This document shows, one piece after another, positions 40,904 to 49,790 of a stretch of 58,925 nucleotides of DNA. The first letter of the stretch is position 1, and each line of letters starts with the position of its first letter. The DNA comes from JAVBSX01 sp051660685 (GTDB lineage Bacteria > Planctomycetota > Planctomycetia > Pirellulales > Thermoguttaceae): contig JBOFQB010000047.1 in the NCBI GenBank assembly GCA_051660685.1, forward strand, positions 1-58,925. Direction: 5' to 3'. The translations under genes and the position numbers were made by a program. Below the pieces are notes generated by a model. That model was not told where the DNA came from. It ran no database searches and saw only the letters and a list, made by a program, of their open reading frames with translations.

Positions 40904-42187
40904 ATGCTGGATCGCAAATTCATTCTCGAAAACGCCGAGCAGGTCAAAACCAACTGCCAACATCGCGGGGTTCATGTTGACATTGACGCTTTTCTTGCTC
41001 TTGAAAAAGAACGGAAAGAACGGCAGTCGTTGATTGAACGGTTGAATACAGATGCTAATACGGTCTCGAAATTGATTGGGCAGATGAAAACGGCGGAAGA
41101 AAAAGAGGCCAAAAAGGAAGAAGGTCGCTTGCTCCGCGAACAAAAGAATGTTGTTCAGACCGAATTGGATGCAATCGAAGAACAACTCGATCTGTTACAT
41201 CGCCAAATACCGAACATGACACATCCTGATGCTCCGATTGGGGAGGATGATACGGCGAATACACAGCGTTTTTTGGGAAAGACACCGATTCCGAGTTATG
41301 ATTTTGAACCGCTCGATCATGTTGTTCTTGGAGAAAAACTCGATTTGATTGACTTTGAAGCAGGCGCAAGAGTTGCAGGAGCCGGATTCTATTTTCTCAA
41401 GAATGAGGCGGTTTTGCTGGAACTGGCGTTGCAACGATATGCGGTCGAGATACTCATGCAAGGGGGTTTTGTTCCGACAACGACGCCGGATTTGGCGCGG
41501 AATGATGTTTTGCAGGGAACCGGTTACATTCCTCGCGGTCCAGAAACGCAGATTTACAGCATTGACGGGACTGATTTGAGTCTCGTTGCAACAGCGGAAA
41601 TTCCTCTTGGGGGTCTTTTGGCCGGGCAAACGGTTGACGCCGAGATTTTGCCGCTTCGTTTATGCGGGATTTCACACTGTTTCCGAACCGAAGCGGGCGC
41701 AGCTGGAAAAGCATCTCGCGGTCTTTACCGTGTACACCAATTCACCAAAGTCGAGATGTTTGCGTTCACCTTGCCCGATCAAAGTGACGCAATGCACAAA
41801 GAGATGCTTGATTTGGAATGTAAAATTTTTGACGGACTTGGAATCCCTTATCAGGTTGTTGACACAGCAACGGGGGATTTGGGGGGACCGGCTTATCGTA
41901 AGTTTGACCTTGAAGCCTGGATGCCGGGTCGGGGCAAGGGGGGAGAATACGGCGAAGTGACAAGCACCTCGAACTGCACGGATTTTCAGGCGCGACGCCT
42001 TAACGCGAGATACCGAATCAAGGGGGAGAAGGGAACGCAATTTGTTCACACGCTCAACGGAACGGCAATCGCAATCAGTCGGGCTCTTGTTGCGATTTTC
42101 GAACTGTATCAACAGAAAGATGGTTCGATCCGAATTCCTCAGGTGCTTCAACCGTATGTCGGCAAAACGGAGATTCGTCGTGATTGA
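40904..42187 (+). CDS. serS: Seryl-tRNA synthetase
   Basis: 427 residues, full length. The N-terminal long coiled-coil arm (about 27-105, ALEKERKERQSLIERLN...) contacts the tRNA variable arm. The class II catalytic core has the motif 2 region CFRTEAGAAGKASRGLYRVHQF and motif 3 near the C-terminus (NGTAIAISRALVAIFE). It charges tRNA-Ser and the tRNA for selenocysteine if present. Single gene, ending at a bidirectional hairpin before folC. Confidence 0.96.
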   Translation: MLDRKFILENAEQVKTNCQHRGVHVDIDAFLALEKERKERQSLIERLNTDANTVSKLIGQMKTAEEKEAKKEEGRLLREQKNVVQTELDAIEEQLDLLHRQIPNMTHPDAPIGEDDTANTQRFLGKTPIPSYDFEPLDHVVLGEKLDLIDFEAGARVAGAGFYFLKNEAVLLELALQRYAVEILMQGGFVPTTTPDLARNDVLQGTGYIPRGPETQIYSIDGTDLSLVATAEIPLGGLLAGQTVDAEILPLRLCGISHCFRTEAGAAGKASRGLYRVHQFTKVEMFAFTLPDQSDAMHKEMLDLECKIFDGLGIPYQVVDTATGDLGGPAYRKFDLEAWMPGRGKGGEYGEVTSTSNCTDFQARRLNARYRIKGEKGTQFVHTLNGTAIAISRALVAIFELYQQKDGSIRIPQVLQPYVGKTEIRRD

Positions 42188-42207
42188 GAAACGTGAATAA
42201 CAGAGAC

Positions 42208-42230
42208 TGTCGCTTATGGAGCGACATTTT
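42208..42230. terminator. Bidirectional hairpin between serS and folC
   Basis: A 7-bp stem, TGTCGCT with AGCGACA (42208-42214, 42220-42226), loop TATGG, followed by TTTT. It lies 20 bases after serS and just before the folC stop on the other strand. Confidence 0.65.
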
Positions 42231-42232
42231 GT

Positions 42233-43588
42233 TCAACGGTTGATGTCGTCCGTATTTTGGGGACATTCTTTCAAAAACCAGTTGCGGACTTTTGCGATCA
42301 GGTAAAACGAGCCGGTCACACAAATGACATCGTTCGATTCGGCCTTTTCAAGCAAATCCGTAATCCCCTGTTGCCAATCCGGTTGAATCGTTAGACCGAC
42401 TTCGGTGTCCGACGGAAAATGAAGTGTTTCAACCAACAAAGAGTACAGTTTCTGAGCCGGAATACAGCGGGGTATATCGGGTAATTCTGTTAAAACAATG
42501 TTGTTGAAATGGGGCAATAATTCGCTCAACATGCCGACGACATCTTTTCCTGACATGGAGCCGAAGAGGAGGGACCGGTTGGTTGGGCCGACTGTTGGAA
42601 AAGCGTCTCGAACGGATTGCAGCAGAGCAATGATTGAGGCGCGGTTGTGAGCACCGTCAACAATGAGGACCGGATGTTGGTTCAGCACTTCAACGCGACC
42701 CGGCAATGTCACTTGAGAAAGAGCAGTCCGGCATGTTGAATGGGGCAAACTCCATCCCATGTTTCGTATGACATCCAAAACGGCAAGAACGAGAGCCGCA
42801 TTGTAATGTTGGTGATCTCCCAAAACCGCAAGAGGAGGTGATAAAGGGTAGTAGTCTTCCCAAATCCGCTCTCCGTCAATAAGAGATGCTCCCTTTTGGT
42901 TAGCAATACGGCGAATCACCTGATCGGGTTCGGGAACATTTTTCTGCGTCAACCGGCTTTGACGAACACCCGAGATGACGGGGACCCCCGGTTTGATGAT
43001 TCCGGCCTTTTCAAACGCAATGTCGGCAAGAGTCGGTCCCAATTGTTCTGTATGATCGTAACTGATACTTGTTATGACGGTCACAATGGGACAGCAGACA
43101 TTGGTTGAATCGAGTCGTCCTCCCATTCCGACTTCGAAAACGGCACAATCGACATTTTCCCGGGCAAAGTACATCATTGCGAACAAGGTTGTCAGCTCGA
43201 AATACGTCAACGGACCTTCCTCTTTTTCCCAATCAACAATGGAATCGCGGATTTCCAGCATAAGGTCGGCAAAAGGGTTTTCAGGGCACCATTTTCCGTT
43301 GATACTGAACCGTTCGAGAAACGACTGTAAATGGGGGGAGGAAAACCGACCGGTTTTATACCCGCAATGATGCAGGACCGATTCGAGCATGATACAGACG
43401 GACCCTTTTCCTTTGGTTCCAGCAACATGGATAACGGGATACGATGAATCGGGCGATCCAAGTGAATCAAGCAGCAATCGTAATCGTCCTAAACGCCGTT
43501 CCATCTCATAATAGGGAATGGACTGAAACGTCTCATAATTGACCCGACCGTCGAGAAAGGCAATCGCTTCTTTGTACCGATTTTCCAT
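42233..43588 (-). CDS. folC: Folylpolyglutamate/dihydrofolate synthase
   Basis: 451 residues, family size. It adds glutamate to (dihydro)folate or dihydropteroate using ATP. The P-loop is VAGTKGKGSVCIMLESVL; YFELTTLFAMMYFA, DCAVFEVGMGGRLDSTN, SISYDHTEQLGPT and LIVDGAHNRASI are Mur-ligase-superfamily signatures of FolC. It is monocistronic with a 68-base spacer to lptD, which holds a dispersed repeat. Confidence 0.94.
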   Translation of the reverse strand: MENRYKEAIAFLDGRVNYETFQSIPYYEMERRLGRLRLLLDSLGSPDSSYPVIHVAGTKGKGSVCIMLESVLHHCGYKTGRFSSPHLQSFLERFSINGKWCPENPFADLMLEIRDSIVDWEKEEGPLTYFELTTLFAMMYFARENVDCAVFEVGMGGRLDSTNVCCPIVTVITSISYDHTEQLGPTLADIAFEKAGIIKPGVPVISGVRQSRLTQKNVPEPDQVIRRIANQKGASLIDGERIWEDYYPLSPPLAVLGDHQHYNAALVLAVLDVIRNMGWSLPHSTCRTALSQVTLPGRVEVLNQHPVLIVDGAHNRASIIALLQSVRDAFPTVGPTNRSLLFGSMSGKDVVGMLSELLPHFNNIVLTELPDIPRCIPAQKLYSLLVETLHFPSDTEVGLTIQPDWQQGITDLLEKAESNDVICVTGSFYLIAKVRNWFLKECPQNTDDINR

Positions 43589-43605
43589 GCTATTGTCCCC
43601 TCATT

Positions 43606-43660
43606 AGAACATTTCAAAAATTGGCATACACGTTCACCATTTTAGACGTTGGAAAATCAA
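43606..43660. repeat. Partial copy of the TTGGCATACAC dispersed repeat
   Basis: ACATTTCAAAAATTGGCATA... followed by CGTTCACCATTTTAGACGTT; it resembles 5466-5520 and the ends of the copies at 52810, 58344 and 58705. It abuts and slightly overlaps the end of lptD. Confidence 0.55.
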
Positions 43661-46600
43661 GGGTTCATTCCTGATGATCTCCGCGAACCAATTTTGGACA
43701 GGAAAACGGGTTCGAGACTCAGGTTGACCCCAAAGGAATCCCGACTGGGGTCAAAGGAAACGCCAAAAATCCAAGCAAAGGATTCTCCAGCCCGTTTGAC
43801 CTGCATCATCCCTCCTCCACTTGCCCGCGATGTCAGATTGTACGAAGTCCCAATCTTCGCCGAATACTTCTCGTTCATTTGATAGGACAAAATCATACTC
43901 AGATAGGCTGCATCAAAAGGACCATCATACTTGTCCAGACCGAGATACAGACTTCCTCGTCCCGGTCGTTCCGTCAAACCGCCAATTCGGAAAATCTTCT
44001 GACCATTATAAGTCAGTACCTCCCCCTGATTCGGTCCCGCTGTTGGGGTCGATTGAATCGTGAACATGTCAAAAAGACCGGATGATAACAACACAAAACG
44101 GTCGCCGACATGCCAACGAAAATCATAATCCAAAAGACCAATTGTCTCGTTGAAATTTTGGGTATTATCAGGATACAGGTTAACATGCGTGTTGAAGACA
44201 ATCCAGTCGATAATACGACGATTTCCGACCGAACCTCGTTTGGTCTGCCAACGATTTTCAACACCAAGCCGGAAACGGGTCAGATCGCCGACCAATTCTT
44301 CGACGGGAGAAGCGACATTACCCCCCATACCGCTCCGAATTGCATAGTACCGTTCATCAAAAATACCCGGTGTATTCCCGCCAAATGTCGTGTACAACAT
44401 GCGACGTCGGGCGTTTTGAACGGAAAAATCATCAAGGGCGTCATACATCACCAAGTCCTCCCAATCCACATTCGATTTGGCGTAAGAGAACTCCCCAACA
44501 AAGTCAACTTTGTGCGCCAGTCCGTTCGCATACCATGTCCGACTCGAAAAACCGGGCATTAACTTCCATATAGGAAGATTCGTCCGAACCCCCGCCTGAT
44601 AATATAAGCGTTGAACACTGTGACCCTCCATGTCCGAACCCCAATGTGCCGCTTCTCCAAGAACATAGGGAACGACACGAACGGGACCGAGATTAAACGG
44701 CAAATCCAGTTCATGTTTCGTCGAAATCACCTCTCCCGTTCGATCCAAACCAAGCGTCGTCGGATCATTCGGGTTGTTGGTACTCCCCGTTGCAAGTTCC
44801 CAAGGAAGGTAATAATAGTAATTCTCATCATGCTCTTTCGTCGTATTCACATTTTGCGGACGATCCGCCGTTTTGAACTGCGCCAGTCCAACCCGCGTAT
44901 GTTCATACCAAGTGAACGTGTCTTCCAACAAGGATTGACCAATCCAGAAATGGTCGAATCGCGGGAACCAACTCGTTTCGGTCTGGAATCCGTCCAACCG
45001 CGCACTTGCAAAAATCCCAAGTGAACTGTTGTTCATCAACTTCTTTAGCTCAACATCCGTCGAAAGATTCTTCTGCGTGTCCCATTCCGTCTCAAAATAC
45101 TGCTCCATGAACCGTAAATCGCTCATCTTGCCAATTTCGGCTGTTACAAACCATTGATTACGGAATTCCTGTCGATGTCGCCAAAGTGCCCTGTATCGAT
45201 ACTTCGCATCTGGTGTCAAACTCCGTCGATCCAATCCCAAATTGTCCTGTCCATTATCATAAATCCCCCAATAATCGACCATTCCCGCAGTCGGTCCTGG
45301 TATTCCAAAAAAATCGCCCCGACTGTAAACAAAATTGGTTCCAAGTCCAAGTCCTCGCTTGGAAAAATAATCAAGACTAATGTCCCAATCCGTTCCTTCA
45401 GGTCGATTCTTGATGTTGAAAATCTGATAAGGATTCCAAACCGTTCGGACCTGCGTTCCAAAGATGTTGTCATTCGCAACTGAAAAATCCCGAATGTACA
45501 GAAAAGCATCCTTGTACTGCAAATCTGCGGCCAACCAGGGCCAATAAAAGATCGGGACATTCCCGACACAAATCAGGTTGTTTTCCGAAGTCAACATCTG
45601 CTTTTTCTGCATTGCCGCACCTCCTGAAATCGGATCACGAACGGGTGCTCCTGTCAACGAATCAAAAAGCGGAGAAGACGTCTCGCTCAACGTCATTCGT
45701 TGCGATTGAATTCGATAAGCCGGTTCCCCCAAACGACTCGTCGTCACATAAGCATTGGACGCTTGATACAGGTTGGGACCGATTTGCTGCATGACATCCG
45801 CTTTCAGACGTAAAAGTCCGTCATAACCGGGAACAGGAGAGAGTAATTCTCCGTTGAGAATGTAACCAATCCGGTTTTTGACATCGTAGTACATCCGGTT
45901 TGCAAAAATACTTCGGGTTCCCTCCAAAAAGACGATGTTCCCTTCCAAATAAATTTCAAGGTCGAGATTCTCAACCGAAACGGGTTCTCCGCGCGACATC
46001 AAATCATTCAGGTTCGCAGTCCAAATAACAGCGCGGTCAGCCGAAATGTCAAGCGTGTCCCCCGAAAGAACCCGACCTCCTTGCGGATCACCTGTACTTT
46101 CAGCCAACTTCACTCCGTCAATCACAAGCGTAAAACCATTTGTGAGCAGACCGACACTGCGATTGGTGAGGGGGTCCGTTCTCCAAGTGATTTCAGTTGG
46201 CGAATCACTGCGCCAAAAAAACTGGATTTTTTTGAAGTTGGAACCTTCTCCCCCCTGATATTCCGTCATTTGCATGTTCCGGTATCCCGAGGTCTGCGGA
46301 AATCGCATCTGATGTGCCCGGGTGTAAATCGGGGGCATCTTTTCAAGCGGCAATGTCCTTTTCTGCAAAACAATGTCCATCTTTTGCGTCGTTCGGAACG
46401 TTCCACACCACGTTTGATCGACGATTCTTGCATCTTCCTTTCCTTGTGCAAGGTCGATTTGAAGCGGTTTTTTCGGATCGGTACTTTCAAGATAAACGGT
46501 TGCGGATTGAGGGACAGAATCCATGTCAAGCCAAATGACAGCATGATCCCCCCGAACAACGTCTAAGCCCTGTTGAATGGTACATTCCCCCTCAAGAATG

Positions 46601-47145
46601 TAGACCTCAAGTCGTTCAACGGTTTTGCTCCAACCTGAACGAGCCGAAATCGTAATCGGCTCTTTTTCGTCTCTGAGCGGAAAATACATGGGGGAATTGC
46701 CCGAAAAATCGGCAACCATAGAATCCAACTCGGGATCACTGTAAAACGGTTGAGAATTTTGTTGGGGAAACAATGCCCCGTTTTGGTCCGGTTGGACAAA
46801 GCGACCACTAAAACCGGGCAAGGGAATCGCGCTCAATTCAGCAGGAGGAGGACCATTCAGTTGAGACGGGAGAAATCGTTGAAAATTGGGGAGTTGGGTC
46901 GGAAAAGACCAACGTGAACCATTTGGCGAAGGAGTATTGGGCAAAGCGAGAACCGTTTCCTCTTGAGGAATCAACGGTGAAGCAGGAGGAGTGAGCGGTG
47001 TTGCCTGTTCCTGCGTCAACGCAGTTTGAATCGGCAACAAAAGGAAAATGAGCGCAAGAACAGAGCCGACGACCGAATACGGCTGTATTCGCCGTTCTTC
47101 TCCGTTTCTCCGTTGTTGTTCCAAAACTCCGTCCTTGAAATGCAA
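43657..47145 (-). CDS. lptD: LptD-like outer-membrane LPS-assembly protein
   Basis: 1162 residues, much longer than the roughly 780 of proteobacterial LptD. An N-terminal signal sequence (SVLALIFLLLPIQTALTQ) is followed by a Pro-rich spacer, an OstA-like periplasmic domain (about 150-480, e.g. DIVLQKRTLP, LEIYLEGNIVFLEGTRSI, ANRMYYDVKNRIGYI) and a large beta-barrel with alternating Tyr/Trp/Gly strands (e.g. TNFVYSRGDFFGIPG, RYRALWRHRQEFRNQW, AKIGTSYNLTSRA). The protein should form the outer-membrane gate for LPS. The conserved LptD disulfide cysteines are not apparent: the mature chain has few cysteines, so assembly control may differ. lptE was not seen. Confidence 0.82.
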   Translation of the reverse strand: MHFKDGVLEQQRRNGEERRIQPYSVVGSVLALIFLLLPIQTALTQEQATPLTPPASPLIPQEETVLALPNTPSPNGSRWSFPTQLPNFQRFLPSQLNGPPPAELSAIPLPGFSGRFVQPDQNGALFPQQNSQPFYSDPELDSMVADFSGNSPMYFPLRDEKEPITISARSGWSKTVERLEVYILEGECTIQQGLDVVRGDHAVIWLDMDSVPQSATVYLESTDPKKPLQIDLAQGKEDARIVDQTWCGTFRTTQKMDIVLQKRTLPLEKMPPIYTRAHQMRFPQTSGYRNMQMTEYQGGEGSNFKKIQFFWRSDSPTEITWRTDPLTNRSVGLLTNGFTLVIDGVKLAESTGDPQGGRVLSGDTLDISADRAVIWTANLNDLMSRGEPVSVENLDLEIYLEGNIVFLEGTRSIFANRMYYDVKNRIGYILNGELLSPVPGYDGLLRLKADVMQQIGPNLYQASNAYVTTSRLGEPAYRIQSQRMTLSETSSPLFDSLTGAPVRDPISGGAAMQKKQMLTSENNLICVGNVPIFYWPWLAADLQYKDAFLYIRDFSVANDNIFGTQVRTVWNPYQIFNIKNRPEGTDWDISLDYFSKRGLGLGTNFVYSRGDFFGIPGPTAGMVDYWGIYDNGQDNLGLDRRSLTPDAKYRYRALWRHRQEFRNQWFVTAEIGKMSDLRFMEQYFETEWDTQKNLSTDVELKKLMNNSSLGIFASARLDGFQTETSWFPRFDHFWIGQSLLEDTFTWYEHTRVGLAQFKTADRPQNVNTTKEHDENYYYYLPWELATGSTNNPNDPTTLGLDRTGEVISTKHELDLPFNLGPVRVVPYVLGEAAHWGSDMEGHSVQRLYYQAGVRTNLPIWKLMPGFSSRTWYANGLAHKVDFVGEFSYAKSNVDWEDLVMYDALDDFSVQNARRRMLYTTFGGNTPGIFDERYYAIRSGMGGNVASPVEELVGDLTRFRLGVENRWQTKRGSVGNRRIIDWIVFNTHVNLYPDNTQNFNETIGLLDYDFRWHVGDRFVLLSSGLFDMFTIQSTPTAGPNQGEVLTYNGQKIFRIGGLTERPGRGSLYLGLDKYDGPFDAAYLSMILSYQMNEKYSAKIGTSYNLTSRASGGGMMQVKRAGESFAWIFGVSFDPSRDSFGVNLSLEPVFLSKIGSRRSSGMNP

Positions 47146-47450
47146 GACTGACTCTGCTGATAAATAGGATAAAAAAACTGACCGTACTCTTTCGGCGGGT
47201 GATTTTACTTTGTGTGGTCATTAAACAACAGTTTTTCTCACTTTATTCTGCGAGAAAAGCAAGAGTTTACCAAGCGGATAAACCTCAACATGTTGACAAG
47301 GGGCAGTATAAGAAAGAATCCGAAAGAAAATCAAGAGGGAAATTTCCCTTCCTTGCTTGTTCCACCTTCTTACGTCTGATATACTCAGCCGAAAATTTGT
47401 GTCGGTCTTCGACTTCATCAACCGTCCCTTTTTTACCTACATTGCTCAAA
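47146..47450. other. Divergent spacer between lptD and the symporter gene
   Basis: 305 bases. The symporter frame is open back to 47199, but its translation lacks family features and is K, S and R rich, so I read it as spacer. TTGACA at 47291-47296 is a possible -35, but no well-spaced -10 is clear. Confidence 0.4.
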
Positions 47451-49352
47451 ATGTCCCTTTTACCGTCCTTGTTCGCCGCCTTTGAATTGAAAATGCCGCA
47501 AATGCAAACCCTAGACTGGGTTGTGTTCGCGTCCGTTCTGAGCATCTGCTTCCTTCCCGCCCTTTACTTCGGTCGTCGGTCTGGAAAAAGTACCGCCGAA
47601 TTTTTTGCGTCGGGACGAAGTGTTCCATGGTGGTTGATCGGTATTTCTATGGTCGCAACAACCTTTGCAAGCGATACGCCCAACCTTGTGACCGATATTG
47701 TCCGAAAGAACGGAGTTGCAGGAAACTGGGTATGGTGGGCGTTTACCTTGACAGGGGTTGCAACGGTTTTCTTTTATGCCCGATTATGGCGACGAAGTGG
47801 GGTGATGACGGACCTTGAGTTTTATCAGATACGGTACAGCGGGGAGAGTGCCAAGTTGGTTCGCGGATTCCGGGCTATTTATCTCGGTTTTTTCTTCAAC
47901 TGTATCATCATGGGGAATGTCAACCTTGCCGCATGTAAAATTGCAAACATTACGTTTGGTTTTTCGACTTGGAAGACGCTGGTTCTGGTCGGAATTCTGG
48001 ACATTGTCTTTGCAATGTACGCCGGTTTATGGGGAGCAATGGTGATTGACATGCTGCAATTCGGCGTGATGATGACCGGAGTCATTGCAATGGCGTACTT
48101 TGCTGTGAATAACGATATTGTCGGCGGTTTGAGCAATATGTTGGAAAAAGTCGGGGCAATGAGCGCCGATGGAGGGGTGAATTACCTGAACATGTTCCCG
48201 AGTTTCACGGATAATTGGGAATTGGCGATTGCGATCTTTATTATTCCGATTACGATTCAATGGTGGTCGGTTTGGTATCCCGGGGCGGAACCGGGGGGAG
48301 GAAGTTACATCGCTCAACGTATGCTTGCATCCCGGTCAGAAAAGGATGCTCTTGGCGGAACCTTGTTCTTCAACGTTGCTCATTATGTTTTACGACCTTG
48401 GCCCTGGATTTTAACCGCTCTTGCGTCGTTGATTGTTTTCCCGAATTTGGCCTCTTTGCAAACGGCTTTTCCCCATTTAAGCGATAAACTGTTGGGGGAT
48501 GACATTGCGTATCCTGCAATGATGACGTTTTTGCCGGTTGGATTTTTCGGGTTGATGATCGCGGCCCTTGTTTCGGCAAATTCCTCGACGATTCTGACAC
48601 ATTTGAACTGGGGGGCGTCGTACTGTGTGCATGATTTTTACCGTATCTTTTTGGTTCCCGGGAAAAGTGAGAAACATTACGTTTTGGTTGGGCGTTTGAC
48701 AACCTTACTCATCTTTCTGGTCAGTTGTTCGCTTGTCTTTTTTCTCGAATCGGCAAAAGCGGGATTTGACATTTTACTCCAAGTTGGGGCTGGAACCGGT
48801 TTGCTGTATTTGGTTCGTTGGTTTTGGTGGAGAATCAACGCTTGGTGTGAAGTCGTTGCAATGGTCTTCTCCTTTGTGATTTCAGCCGTGTTTGTGATTG
48901 GGGACAACATGACATGGTGGTGCAGCTCGCCGCAAAGAGCAGCGGAGCTTATGGAAAAGTTTGGACGAGAGGTTTTTGTGTTGAATTCACATGAACGGCT
49001 GATTTTGACCGTTGCGGTTACGACGGTTGCTTGGATTATTGCGGCTTATTTTGGACCGAAGACGGATATGGCGACGTTGGTTGAGTTTTACAAGAAGGTG
49101 AAACCGGCCGGTTGGGGTTGGGAGCCGGTTCGGAAAGCAGCCGGATTGACCCGGGAAGAGGTGCAGTCAACGGGGGATAACATCCCAATCGCCCTGCTCA
49201 GCTGGAGTTGCGGCTGTGCAATGATCTGGTCCAGCCTGTTCCTCGTCGGAAACATTCTCTATGGTCGAACCGGTTATGCCGTGATATGCGGCGTCATTTT
49301 TGTCGTGACCGCAACCGTTGTCGTTCGTTCCGTTCAACGATTGTGGAAGTAG
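47451..49352 (+). CDS. Sodium:solute symporter (SSS family)
   Basis: 633 residues from ATG 47451, with about 13-14 hydrophobic helices. The first helix and the family motif GKSTAEFFASGRSVPWWLIGISMVATTFASDTP are clear, and the core helices resemble SGLT/PanF-type transporters (GLMIAALVSANSSTILTHLNWGAS, the fifth-repeat region). It imports a small solute with sodium; the planctomycete subfamily is often linked to sugars or acids, but the substrate cannot be inferred. The stop TAG begins a G-rich spacer repeat. A GH2-like enzyme follows 438 bases later, possibly acting on the same carbohydrate class. Confidence 0.88.
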   Translation: MSLLPSLFAAFELKMPQMQTLDWVVFASVLSICFLPALYFGRRSGKSTAEFFASGRSVPWWLIGISMVATTFASDTPNLVTDIVRKNGVAGNWVWWAFTLTGVATVFFYARLWRRSGVMTDLEFYQIRYSGESAKLVRGFRAIYLGFFFNCIIMGNVNLAACKIANITFGFSTWKTLVLVGILDIVFAMYAGLWGAMVIDMLQFGVMMTGVIAMAYFAVNNDIVGGLSNMLEKVGAMSADGGVNYLNMFPSFTDNWELAIAIFIIPITIQWWSVWYPGAEPGGGSYIAQRMLASRSEKDALGGTLFFNVAHYVLRPWPWILTALASLIVFPNLASLQTAFPHLSDKLLGDDIAYPAMMTFLPVGFFGLMIAALVSANSSTILTHLNWGASYCVHDFYRIFLVPGKSEKHYVLVGRLTTLLIFLVSCSLVFFLESAKAGFDILLQVGAGTGLLYLVRWFWWRINAWCEVVAMVFSFVISAVFVIGDNMTWWCSSPQRAAELMEKFGREVFVLNSHERLILTVAVTTVAWIIAAYFGPKTDMATLVEFYKKVKPAGWGWEPVRKAAGLTREEVQSTGDNIPIALLSWSCGCAMIWSSLFLVGNILYGRTGYAVICGVIFVVTATVVVRSVQRLWK

Positions 49353-49441
49353 GGGGAGTAGGGGATAGGGAATGGGGGATTGGGAACAGGGGGGAGAACA
49401 GGGAATGGGGGTTGTTTAGCCGAGGAACACCGTTCCGCGCG
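49350..49441. repeat. G-rich arm plus REP-like palindrome after the symporter
   Basis: TAG of the symporter is the start of GGGGGAGTAGGGGATAGGG... (to about 49412). GTTTAGCCGAGGAACACCG... (49414-49441) is the inverted form of the GGAAC-GTTCC unit seen at 18238, 23652 and 54788; its hairpin is GGAACACCGTTCC. Compared with 18238 the loop changes from GAT to ACC on this strand while the stem is preserved. Confidence 0.8.
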
Positions 49442-49530
49442 TTTTTAGAGAAGGTCGAATGTATAGGAGGTTTCATTCCTGTCTGGTATGCAGTCCGCTC
49501 ACAAGTTCCGGGAAAAGGAGCAATTTTCAT

Positions 49531-49614
49531 TTTTGAACCACGAAAATCACGAAAGTCACGAAAATCTCACAAAATACGGTTTTTCGTGTCTTTTGTGTGT
49601 TTCGTGGTAAAAAC
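49531..49614. repeat. Imperfect palindrome of CACGAAA units
   Basis: GAACCACGAAAATCACGAAA and onward (49534-49565) is complementary to CGTGTCTTTTGTGTGTTTCG... (49584-49608). Repeats built from ACCACGAAA/CACGAAA are widespread in environmental bacterial genomes. The remaining 49615-49790 shows no gene or strong promoter. Confidence 0.7.
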
Positions 49615-49790
49615 AAATCCGTCCGGCTCGGTTCAAATCGCAAAACCAAACTTGTTAGCAGTCTGGTCTGGTATGTCCAATGCGTGAAAAACTTGTATAA
49701 TCAGATTTGTTGGTATAATTGTATTGTTCGGTTTTCCCGCAATGTCCTTTCCGGTCCCTTCCCGAGAATCAACCGCAGATTGGTTTTTGT

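Noticed and set aside
47199..47450. The symporter starting at 47199 with an 84-residue N-terminal extension.
   Set aside because: The extension has no family similarity or signal features, and the first family-like helix follows the ATG at 47451.
49350..49441. G-rich repeats as a telomere-like or replication-origin signal.
   Set aside because: They occur at many gene ends in the window and are tied to stop and start codons, not to one locus; no DnaA boxes or dnaA/dnaN genes are near.
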